This document shows, in pieces, positions 1 through 6,244 of a stretch of 23,219 nucleotides of DNA. Numbering within the stretch: the stretch's first letter is position 1; every line of letters begins with the position of its first letter. The stretch covers positions 1 to 23,219 of the forward strand of contig DAHVMA010000018.1 of NCBI GenBank assembly GCA_027320105.1. The letters run 5' to 3'. Source of the stretch: JAKAQB01 sp027320105 (GTDB lineage: Bacteria; Actinomycetota; Acidimicrobiia; Acidimicrobiales; Palsa-688). The position numbers and the translations under genes were made by a program. Under the pieces are notes generated by a model. The model worked only from the letters and a program-made list of their open reading frames with translations. It made no database searches and had not been told where the DNA came from.

Positions 1-145
1 TCGGGTCGGGGACCTCCACCTGCCACTGCTCCTCGTCGCGGTCGTGGCAGACCTCGCCCCCACAATCGGGGCAGCGCTCAGGCAGCGGGGCCACCAGGTC
101 CCTATCCGGCGGCCCCGGCGGCACGGCGCGCTGACCGTGGCTGAC
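1..145 (-). pseudogene. IS66-type transposase fragment (zinc-ribbon region)
   Basis: The minus strand is open from the window edge up to a TAG at 146-148. Its translation contains LPERCPDCGGEVCHDRDEEQ followed by WQVEVPDP. A CPxCGG zinc ribbon followed by EQWQxEVP is the pattern I know from the zf-IS66 region of IS66 TnpC transposases, as is the preceding Pro/Gly-rich stretch. Upstream of the TAG the frame no longer resembles a transposase, so the N-terminal leucine-zipper region is missing or interrupted. The rest, including any DDE catalytic core, would lie beyond base 1. I therefore call it a 5'-truncated remnant, though the part outside the window is unseen. No terminal inverted repeat or TnpA/TnpB partner is visible. 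Confidence 0.6.
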
Positions 146-183
146 CTACATCTCCGCGGCCCTCAAGGTGTTCGTCGCCTCCG

Positions 184-239
184 TTGACAATCGCCTTCTA
201 CCGGGACCGTGACTTTGGAGCAGTGCTCGAGCTCCAAAG
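184..239 (+). promoter_or_regulatory. TTGACA box and 9-bp inverted repeat upstream of the toxin-antitoxin pair
   Basis: A consensus -35 hexamer TTGACA lies at 184-189. A perfect inverted repeat follows: CTTTGGAGC at 213-221 and GCTCCAAAG at 231-239, around a 9-nt centre that itself contains the palindrome GCTCGAGC. No good -10 box lies 17 nt after the TTGACA, so its use is uncertain. VapBC-type pairs usually repress themselves by binding a palindrome upstream of the antitoxin gene, and this repeat is placed for that role. The assignment as operator is inference. Confidence 0.4.
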
Positions 240-273
240 AACGCTGGGTCTTCGTGGCGGGACCTCGTGGGTC

Positions 274-279
274 TAGGCT
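274..279 (+). promoter_or_regulatory. -10 box TAGGCT for vapB-like gene
   Basis: TAGGCT ends 7 nt before the GTG at 287, and TTCGTG lies 17 nt upstream of it (251-256). This spacing would place the transcription start at or beside the GTG, giving a leaderless mRNA. It is the same arrangement as at several other operons in the window. Confidence 0.4.
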
Positions 280-286
280 GGGGGTC

Positions 287-523
287 GTGAGCGTGTCGGG
301 TGGTGAGGAGAGCCAAGAGCTGGTGGTTGCCGACGACGGGAGCATCCCCGCCGAGCAGATCAGCCGCCTCGGCCTGCGCCCTGGTATGCATCTCCGGGTG
401 GTGCTTGAGCCCTTGGCGCCGACGGGAAGTATCGCCGGTCGCTTGACCAGCTGGCCCGATTTGGAGTGGGAGGACTTCGAGCGGGCGAGCATCCTGGCGC
501 AGGCCGACGCCGGCCGTCCTTGA
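287..523 (+). CDS. AbrB/VapB-type antitoxin
   Basis: This is a small protein of 78 residues from the GTG at 287. It contains a segment reading VVADDGSIPAEQISRLGLRP followed by GMHLRVV, the swapped-hairpin AbrB/SpoVT/MazE DNA-binding pattern (a Gly-x-Ile-Pro core, then a Gly-Leu-x-x-Gly turn). A more acidic tail with WPDLEWEDFERA follows and would be expected to wrap the toxin. It overlaps the PIN-domain gene downstream by its stop codon, the usual antitoxin-toxin order. A longer reading from GTG 209 begins inside the inverted repeat and is unlikely. GTG 293, 8 nt after a GGGGG run, is an alternative start. The family call rests on motif and context. Confidence 0.7.
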   Translation: MSVSGGEESQELVVADDGSIPAEQISRLGLRPGMHLRVVLEPLAPTGSIAGRLTSWPDLEWEDFERASILAQADAGRP

Positions 524-918
524 GGGTCGTCGCAGACTCCCACGCCCTCGTTTGGTTCACCCAGGGCTCCTCACAGCTCTCGACAACCGCGGCCGAGGCG
601 TTGCGTGCGGCGGAGGCGAGCGAGGGGGTCGTGGTCTCGGTGACCACGCTGATCGACCTGTGGTACGTGACCCAGACGACCCAGGGGGTGAGCGCGACCG
701 AACTGGCCGACCTGCGCCTGCTGGTGGCCGGCACGCCGGCGGTGAGCTTCCACCCGGTCGACGTCGAGGTCGCCGACGCCTATACGGGCATCAGCCGGGA
801 CCTACTGCGCGACCCGTGGGACCGGCTCATCGTGGCCACCGCACTCGCACTGCACCTGCCGCTGGTCACCCGCGACGGACCCATCCGCCACAGCGGCCTG
901 GTCGAGACCATCTGGTAA
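520..918 (+). CDS. PIN-domain ribonuclease toxin (VapC-like)
   Basis: A 132-residue PIN protein, predicted to cleave RNA with metal-binding acidic residues. Asp6 (VVADSHALVWF), the DPWDRLIVATAL block (Asp98, Asp101) and LPLVTRDG (Asp119) are visible. The second acidic position, usually Glu, appears to be Asp46 in SVTTLIDLW. The start is TTG 520, which overlaps the antitoxin stop as TTGA, so translation is probably coupled. The in-frame ATG at 466 would add 18 non-homologous residues lying inside the antitoxin gene. Length and fold match VapC toxins. The gene looks intact although both flanks carry gene remnants. Confidence 0.78.
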   Translation: MRVVADSHALVWFTQGSSQLSTTAAEALRAAEASEGVVVSVTTLIDLWYVTQTTQGVSATELADLRLLVAGTPAVSFHPVDVEVADAYTGISRDLLRDPWDRLIVATALALHLPLVTRDGPIRHSGLVETIW

Positions 919-954
919 CCGAAGCCACGAGGCCATGGGGCAGCCGTGGCTAGC

Positions 955-1119
955 TAGAAACGTCGCCGGTACCCGGTCCGCCGCGAGGTTGAGACCTCGG
1001 TTCTGGTCGCGCATCCGGCCCAGGTGGGTCTCCCACGGCTCACCGGGGACGTAGTCGATGAGGAAACCGAAGCCGTCGTCCTGACGGCGGAGGGGTCGTA
1101 GTCGGATCTCACTCGCCAT
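955..1119 (-). pseudogene. GNAT acetyltransferase N-terminal remnant
   Basis: From the ATG at 1117-1119 the minus strand reads MASEIRLRPLRRQDDGFGFL, then IDYVPGEPWE and RVPATFL. I recognise this order (IRLRPLR..D, GF.FL.DY.PGEPW, RVPATFL) as the start of a GNAT N-acetyltransferase subfamily. The acetyl-CoA site (R/Q-x-x-G-x-G/A) and the rest of the fold are absent. After ATFL, at about 955, the similarity stops and the frame runs into the end of the toxin gene on the other strand. The segment between RRQDD and GFGFL also seems shorter than in intact relatives, suggesting an internal in-frame deletion. About 55 residues remain, so it cannot be a working enzyme. Confidence 0.5.
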
Positions 1120-1448
1120 CCCAGCCATGGAGTCCACGGGCCCAGAGCCGGGCCAACCTTTTCGCCCCGGCAGGCGGAAACTGACACCGGTTGGATGCAC
1201 CGTGAGGCGACGGCTCGACGGTGAGCCGGCTACGGAGGCCGGCGCTGTGTGTGTCACTGCCGCTGCCTGGTCGAGCGAGGATGCCGGCCCGCAGGTGTTG
1301 GGTGCATTCCTCCTCGCCGTTGCCGCCTCCCAGCCAGAACGTGCACTCAGAACATCGCGCCATCAGGCACGGTCCAGCGCTCCCGATCGACGGCTATCTG
1401 AGGCCGCCTGGGAGGGCTTGACTAGTTAAGTTGGCTCACGGTAACGCC

Positions 1449-1464
1449 GTGCCCGTTCGGGCAC
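1449..1464 (-). terminator. Possible terminator hairpin downstream of tRNA-Leu
   Basis: GTGCCC-GTTC-GGGCAC forms a 6-bp GC stem with a four-base loop, 42 nt past the tRNA 3' end. No T-run follows on the minus strand, so it is not a canonical intrinsic terminator. The overlapping palindrome at 1461-1472 offers an alternative fold. Confidence 0.3.
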
Positions 1465-1505
1465 CCGGGTGCGCCGGCTAGACCGCCAGTGGGGGTCGGG
1501 TCGGG

Positions 1506-1587
1506 TGCGGGCGAGAGGACTCGAACCTCCACCCCTCTCGGGACCAGGACCTAAACCTGGCGCGTCTGCCGGTTTCGCCACGCCCGC
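1506..1587 (-). tRNA. tRNA-Leu (anticodon UAG)
   Basis: Read on the minus strand, the acceptor arm GCGGGCG (1587-1581) pairs with CGCCCGC (1513-1507), followed by discriminator A at 1506. The anticodon stem CCAGG/CCTGG encloses the loop TTTAGGT with anticodon TAG. The long variable arm (a class II feature) and the T arm GGAGG-TTCGAGT-CCTCT are present, the latter with one G-U pair. Leu identity follows from the anticodon and the long variable arm. The CCA end is not encoded (CCC follows). The first 37 nt overlap the 3' end of the membrane-protein ORF, and the anticodon itself is that ORF's stop codon. A promoter or a processing site must therefore lie inside that coding region. Confidence 0.95.
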
Positions 1588-3989
1588 TCTCCGAGCGAGG
1601 TTAGCGGGTGACGGCTGGCCTCCCCGGCCGCGGACGCCTCGGAGGTGGCGCCCAGCCGCCGGTCGGGGCGGCGCCGCCGCCGGCGCAGCCCCGCGACGAC
1701 GGTGGCGGCGATCTCGCCGGCGACCAGTGCAACCGCCGCGGCGGCGGCGAGCCAGAGCCCGACGACGAGCGTGCGGGGACGGTAGGTCACCACGACGGTG
1801 TGGCGCCCCGCCGGAACCAACGCCTGCAGCTGCTGGCCCCGGAGGGGACGCAGGCGCAGCGGTCGCCCGTCGATGCGGGCGTGCCAGCCGGGGTAGGCGC
1901 CGATGTGCAGCTCGAGGCGCGACGGGATGGCAGCGTCGACGTGGAGGGTCAGGCGGGCCGGGTCCTTCTCCCCGAAGGCGACTGGCGTGGCCGACGGGTC
2001 GTCGAGCGGAGCGGACGCCGGCTGGACGCTCACCACCGACGCACCCGGGACCCGCCAGAGGTACTCGTTGCCGACGCGCTCGACCGCCACAGCGCCCGCC
2101 GGCGCCGGGGCGCCCCGGGCCTTGAGGACGTACTCGATGCCGTAGGCACGCCCGACGGCCGCTGTCGTGACGGGGACGCAGAAGTTGCCGCTGTTGGACG
2201 GCGCCAGCGGGGTGTGAGTCAGCTTCGAGTAGCTGAGGGGGTAGGACAGCGGGAGCACGGCGTCGTACATCTCGGCCTCGGCGACGCCGTAGGCGGCGTT
2301 GGCCTCCGGCAGGATGCCGAGGTCGGCGAAGTGGGTGGCGTTGGGGCAGTTGAACCCGACCCGCTGGTCACCCACGATCTTCTGGAGGCGGGCGATCGCC
2401 GGGGTGACGGCGAAGGCGGTGTGGCTGGTCGACCACAGCCGCGGTGTGCCCAGCAGCAGGAACCCCACCTCGCTGGCCACGACGGCCGCCATCCCGACCC
2501 GCGACGCAGCGATCGTCACCGCCCGCGGCCGGGCCCTGGGGCCGGCGCGCGAGGCCGCCAGCACGAGGGCGGCGGCGGCGAGCAGCACCCCGGCCTGGAT
2601 CGCCGGCCAGGCGAAGCTGGCAGCACGTATGCGGGCTGCCACCGCATGAGCCGGCGGGTGGTGCGCGTCGTGGTAGCCGTACGCCGCGAGCACCGCGGCG
2701 CCGGCAAGCGCGCCGAGGGCGAGGAGCCTGGCGGTGCCACGCTCCCTTCCGCCGGTGAGCACGGCGTCGAGGCCGACGCCCGCCAGCAGGGCGACCACGA
2801 GATCGAAGGGGATCAGCCCCCGGCTCCAGATGATGAGCTTGCCGGCGGGGAGGGCCACCACCAGGCGGGTGATCGGCTCTGCGAACAGGATCCCGCCGAG
2901 CACGAAGGCCGACAGCCCGACGCCGAGCACGAGGGGCCGGCGCCCCCGCCGCAGCAGGCCGACGGCGGCCAGCACGAGCGCCGTGATCCCGACGAACGAC
3001 GCCGTCTCGTAGTAGTTCGACAGCCCGAAGTACTGGCTGGTGCGGATCGGGTAGCCCCAGTACCCCGAGAAGATCAGCCCGCCGAGGACGCGGAGGGGCA
3101 AGGCCGCTGAGCCGGTCCGGGCCTGGTGCACCGACCCGTGCAGGGCTTGCGCCCCGGTCAGCAGCAGCGGGGCGCAGAGCGCGGCGCCCGCCAGGAGGGC
3201 ACCGGCGAGGGCGGCCAGGCGCCTGGTGCCGGCGGCTGCTCCGTCCCGGCGCACGCCGGCGATGAGGGCCACCACCACCGGGAAGGTCACCGCGACGGCC
3301 AGGAGGACCACGCTCTCCGGGTGGCCTCCGTACACGGCGAAGGCCACGGCGCCGGCGAGCAGCGGGACGGCCGCCCGGGGGCGACGGCCGCCGGCGAGCA
3401 GGAGCCCGGCGCCGAGCACCCAGCCCGTCCAGCAGATCACGCCGGCCATCGGCCATCCCAGCCATCCGCTGAACGACCCACTGAGCTCACCTACCGTGCC
3501 GGCGAAGGCGGCGGCGGCCCACCCGAGGCGGAGCACTCGTGCCGCGAAGATGAGGCCGGTTCCAGCGATGACCAGCTTGACGATGACCGTCACGTCGTAA
3601 GCGAAGCGGCGAGGCAGGGCGTAGGCGACGAGCATGGGGAGGCTGAGGCCGGCCGACTGGAAGTCTGCGAGGAGGGGGGTGCCCATCGCGTTGTACGGGT
3701 TCCACAACGGGAGGTGGCCGCCGTGCACCTCCGTCCAGTCGAGCGCCGCCCACGGCGCGCTCTGTTGCACCTGGTCGCTAGCGATGACGTTGTAGGGAGT
3801 GGCGGTCGACCGGCCGATCCCGTAGGCGGCGGCGATGTCGTAGGTGCCGAGGGCGCTGCCGCGCGCCAGTGCGGGCGCCAGCGACCCCAGGCCGGCGAGG
3901 ATCACCCAGACGACGGCGAGCACCCCCGCCCAGCGCCGAGACGGAGAGGGTTGGCCGCCGCGCGCGGCGGCCAGCTCCTCTCCCGACAC
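1551..3989 (-). CDS. YfhO-like polytopic membrane protein (putative membrane glycosyltransferase)
   Basis: About 812 residues from the GTG at 3989. A first membrane helix (about residues 21-41) is followed by an extracellular loop with the signature GGHLPLWNPYNAMGTPLLAD (about residues 90-109). I know this from YfhO-type proteins (PF09586), whose members glycosylate cell-wall polymers from polyprenyl-phosphate sugars. Many hydrophobic segments follow, then an extracytoplasmic domain with YPGWHARIDGRPL and AGRHTVVVTYRP, one more helix and an Arg-rich cytoplasmic tail. The last residues (ERAWRNRQTRQV) are encoded largely by the tRNA-Leu gene. An open extension upstream to GTG 4079 would overlap the divergent gene. 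A -10-like CATACT lies 7 nt before GTG 3989, supporting this start. The substrate is unknown. Confidence 0.8.
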   Translation of the reverse strand: MSGEELAAARGGQPSPSRRWAGVLAVVWVILAGLGSLAPALARGSALGTYDIAAAYGIGRSTATPYNVIASDQVQQSAPWAALDWTEVHGGHLPLWNPYNAMGTPLLADFQSAGLSLPMLVAYALPRRFAYDVTVIVKLVIAGTGLIFAARVLRLGWAAAAFAGTVGELSGSFSGWLGWPMAGVICWTGWVLGAGLLLAGGRRPRAAVPLLAGAVAFAVYGGHPESVVLLAVAVTFPVVVALIAGVRRDGAAAGTRRLAALAGALLAGAALCAPLLLTGAQALHGSVHQARTGSAALPLRVLGGLIFSGYWGYPIRTSQYFGLSNYYETASFVGITALVLAAVGLLRRGRRPLVLGVGLSAFVLGGILFAEPITRLVVALPAGKLIIWSRGLIPFDLVVALLAGVGLDAVLTGGRERGTARLLALGALAGAAVLAAYGYHDAHHPPAHAVAARIRAASFAWPAIQAGVLLAAAALVLAASRAGPRARPRAVTIAASRVGMAAVVASEVGFLLLGTPRLWSTSHTAFAVTPAIARLQKIVGDQRVGFNCPNATHFADLGILPEANAAYGVAEAEMYDAVLPLSYPLSYSKLTHTPLAPSNSGNFCVPVTTAAVGRAYGIEYVLKARGAPAPAGAVAVERVGNEYLWRVPGASVVSVQPASAPLDDPSATPVAFGEKDPARLTLHVDAAIPSRLELHIGAYPGWHARIDGRPLRLRPLRGQQLQALVPAGRHTVVVTYRPRTLVVGLWLAAAAAVALVAGEIAATVVAGLRRRRRRPDRRLGATSEASAAGEASRHPLTSLGERAWRNRQTRQV

Positions 3990-3996
3990 GCAGGGC

Positions 3997-4002
3997 AGTA
4001 TG
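3997..4002 (-). promoter_or_regulatory. -10 box CATACT for the YfhO-like gene
   Basis: CATACT differs from TATACT by one base and ends 7 nt before GTG 3989, consistent with a leaderless transcript. No clear -35 box is visible. Confidence 0.4.
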
Positions 4003-4043
4003 GCACCCGCCGGAGGCAGCGAGGGTGGAGGCGAGCCCTTTGG

Positions 4044-4049
4044 TAGGGT
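4044..4049 (+). promoter_or_regulatory. -10 box TAGGGT for the glycosyltransferase operon
   Basis: TAGGGT ends 12 nt before ATG 4062, so the mRNA would have a leader of only about 5-6 nt. Together with the minus-strand box at 3997-4002 it makes a compact divergent promoter. Confidence 0.35.
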
Positions 4050-4061
4050 CCCGGCTGGCGT

Positions 4062-5927
4062 ATGCGTCCGAGCTTCCACGTCTTCGTCAGCCGCAGCGGC
4101 AACATCTTCATGACGGAGATCGCGGAGGTCATCTCAGCCGCCATCAGCGACCTCGGCTACGAGAGCGTCTTCCCCGCCCCCGGCCTCCCCGAGGCGACCG
4201 CCGGCGTCGTCAACCTCGTCGTGGCTCCACACGAGTTCTTCGTCCTGCAGCCGGAACGCACCGCCACCGAGCTGCTGGCGGCTGCGGAGGCCTCGGTGTG
4301 CGTCGGGGTCGAGCAACCCGGGACCTACTGGTACGACCTGACCGTGCACTACGCGAGCGTCGGGCGCTGCGTGCTGGACATAAGCACCTACGCCGTCGAG
4401 GAGCACCGCCGGCGTGGCCTGGACGCCACCCACCTCCAGCTCGGCTACCACCGGCTCTGGGATCGCTGGGGCGGCGACGTCACCCGCCAGCGGGCCACGG
4501 ATCTGCTGTTCCTCGGCTCGGTCACAGAGCGCCGGGCGCGCCTGCTCGGCGACGCCGCCCCGCTGCTGTGGGACTGCCGCAGCGACCTGCGCCTCTTTGA
4601 GTACCCCCGCCCGATGAGCCGCCCGGTGGGCCGGTTCGTGGCCGGCCCCGCCAAGTGGGACCTGCTCGCCGACAGCCGCATCCTGCTCAACGTGCACCGC
4701 AACGACGTCCCCTACTTCGAGTGGGTCCGCTCGCTCGAGGCCGTGTGCAACGGCTGCCTGCTGGTGACGGAGTCCTCCGCCGACTACGGGCCGCTCCTCG
4801 CCGGAGAGCACCTGGTGGCCGCGCCGTCCGAGACCCTCGGCGCCCTGGCAGCGAGCCTCGTCCTCGACGAGCCGCTGCGCCGCGAGATCGTCGCCAGCGC
4901 CTACGACCACGTCCGCACGGAGCTGGAGCTGGCAGCGCACCTGGCGCCGATCTGCGAGAGCCTCGCCCAAGGTGCCGCCCGCCCGCCGCGGGCCAGGCCG
5001 GCCCTCCCACGCCCGCCCCACCCCCACGCCGGCGGGCCACCGCAGCCGCCCTTGCTCGGCGACATCCACGCGACGGAGACGCGCGTGAGAGCCAGGGTCA
5101 AGGAGCTCCTCGACAGCGAGACAACCCTCATCCGCTCCCTCGAAGCCCTGGAGGCGGAGCTGCGCCACGGAGACGCCTCTCACTGCGAGATCGAGGCGAC
5201 ACCGGCGTGGGACGGCTTCGACGCGGACCTCACCGTCCTGGTCACCTCCTACGACTACGAGGGCTACCTCCCTGACGCCCTCGACTCGGTGATCGCCTCC
5301 GAGGAAGTGCGCGCCGAGCTGATAGTCGTCGACGATCACTCCGGCGACGGGTCCGTGGACCTGCTGCGGCGGTACCTGGAGAAGCACCCGTGGTACCCGA
5401 TCCAGCTGATCGCGAGGGCGGCCAACGCCGGGGTGGGTGCCGCCCGCAACACCGGGTTCGCGGCGGCGCGCACCGATCGGGTGTTCGTCCTCGACGCCGA
5501 CAACTACGTCTTCCCGAGCGGCTTGCGCAAGCTCTGCGACGCGCTCGACGCCGACCCCGCCGCCGCGTTCTCCTACGGGATCATCGGTCGCCTCGGCCAG
5601 CCGGGGCTGCTGTCGCACATCCCCTGGGACGTGGCGAGGCTCCTGGACAACAACTACATCGACGCCATGGCGCTGATCCGCACCGAGGCGTGGGAGCAGG
5701 TGGGCGGCTACGACACGGACGTGTCCAACCTGCGGGGCTGGGAGGACTACGACCTGTGGCTGCGCGTCGCTGCGGCCGGCGGCCACGGCACCTTCGTGCC
5801 CCAACCGGTCGCCGCCTACCGGGTGCACGGCGTCTCGCGACAGCAGACCGTGGACCTCGACACCCAATCCCTGCACGAGCACCTACGGGATCGCTACCCG
5901 TACCTGCCGTGGGCGGTGTCGCGATGA
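4062..5927 (+). CDS. Two-domain glycosyltransferase (GT-B-like N-terminus, GT2 C-terminus)
   Basis: 621 residues. The N-terminal half (about 1-300) ends in a block containing ILLNVHRNDVPYFEWVRSLE and AVCNGCLLVTE (207-237), typical of the Glyco_trans_1_2/CgeB-like C-terminal lobe. A Pro-rich linker (about 305-330) leads to a family-2 domain. Its features are TVLVTSYDYEGYL (391-403), VVDDHSGDGS with Asp424-Asp425, the NAGVGAARNTGF block, VFVLDADN with the metal-binding DxD at 478-480, and GWEDYDLWLR (Glu561-Asp562), which holds the likely catalytic acid region. Nucleotide-sugar donors are expected. No membrane helix is evident, so it should act in the cytoplasm. It overlaps the next gene as ATGA. 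The N-terminal domain may be active or only scaffolding; the sugar is not predictable. Confidence 0.85.
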   Translation: MRPSFHVFVSRSGNIFMTEIAEVISAAISDLGYESVFPAPGLPEATAGVVNLVVAPHEFFVLQPERTATELLAAAEASVCVGVEQPGTYWYDLTVHYASVGRCVLDISTYAVEEHRRRGLDATHLQLGYHRLWDRWGGDVTRQRATDLLFLGSVTERRARLLGDAAPLLWDCRSDLRLFEYPRPMSRPVGRFVAGPAKWDLLADSRILLNVHRNDVPYFEWVRSLEAVCNGCLLVTESSADYGPLLAGEHLVAAPSETLGALAASLVLDEPLRREIVASAYDHVRTELELAAHLAPICESLAQGAARPPRARPALPRPPHPHAGGPPQPPLLGDIHATETRVRARVKELLDSETTLIRSLEALEAELRHGDASHCEIEATPAWDGFDADLTVLVTSYDYEGYLPDALDSVIASEEVRAELIVVDDHSGDGSVDLLRRYLEKHPWYPIQLIARAANAGVGAARNTGFAAARTDRVFVLDADNYVFPSGLRKLCDALDADPAAAFSYGIIGRLGQPGLLSHIPWDVARLLDNNYIDAMALIRTEAWEQVGGYDTDVSNLRGWEDYDLWLRVAAAGGHGTFVPQPVAAYRVHGVSRQQTVDLDTQSLHEHLRDRYPYLPWAVSR

Positions 5928-6244
5928 AGGAGGTCGATGTGACGACCGGGGAGGGGCTCACCGCCGACGAGCGCAGAGCCCTCGAGACGGAGATCGCCAG
6001 CCTGCGGGAGCGGCTACGCCAGCGCGAGACAGCGCTCGCCGTCCTCAACCGGCGCCTCGTGAGCCTGGAGCGCTACGACGACGCCGCCGCCGGGGCAGCC
6101 CCACCGGACGCCGCCATAGAGGCGGAGGCACGCGCCCGAGCTGCCGAGGAGGAGCTCGAGCGCCTACGCAACACGCGGACGTTCCGCTTCACCGCCGGCG
6201 CCCGGCGCATCTACGGCGCGGCCCGCCGCCTGGGCGGCCCATGA
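5924..6244 (+). CDS. Small coiled-coil protein between glycosyltransferase and methyltransferase
   Basis: 106 residues from the ATG at 5924. A charged heptad-rich helix (DERRALETEIASLRERLRQR...) is followed by an Ala-rich charged segment and a basic tail, LRNTRTFRFTAGARRIYGAA. Tails of the form LRxTRTFRxTxxxR recur, as I remember them, at the ends of coiled-coil segments in polysaccharide glycosyltransferases and methyltransferases. It overlaps both neighbours as ATGA, so the three genes are translationally coupled. GTG 5939 is a strong alternative start because a perfect AAGGAGG ends 5 nt before it, which would give 101 residues. No enzyme motif is present. It may be an assembly or membrane-recruitment partner of the two enzymes; the function is not established. 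Confidence 0.75.
   Translation: MKEVDVTTGEGLTADERRALETEIASLRERLRQRETALAVLNRRLVSLERYDDAAAGAAPPDAAIEAEARARAAEEELERLRNTRTFRFTAGARRIYGAARRLGGP

Larger units (their letters stand above)
919..1505. other. Gene-poor stretch with one gene remnant
   Basis: Between the toxin gene and the tRNA I find no intact gene. The only recognisable coding trace is the GNAT fragment at 955-1119 (minus). A short Cys-rich minus-strand reading at about 1260-1363 matches nothing I know. Just downstream of the tRNA 3' end are a hairpin at 1449-1464 and an adjoining 12-bp palindrome GCACCCGGGTGC at 1461-1472. Base composition is visibly less GC-rich than in the metabolic genes to the right. Confidence 0.6.

Noticed and set aside
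209..286. Extended N-terminus of the antitoxin from GTG 209
   Set aside because: These codons cover the inverted repeat and the promoter-like boxes; the AbrB-type domain begins after 287.
1260..1363. Cys-rich minus-strand reading (MARCSECTFWLGGGNGEEEC)
   Set aside because: It looks like a zinc ribbon, but a stop lies just upstream, no ribosome-binding site is seen and I know no matching family. Too short to call a gene.
1608..3110. 500-codon open frame on the plus strand
   Set aside because: Antisense to the YfhO-like gene; low-complexity composition with no recognisable domain.
4134..5882. 582-codon minus-strand open frame
   Set aside because: Antisense shadow of the glycosyltransferase gene, whose DxD and ED motifs are intact.
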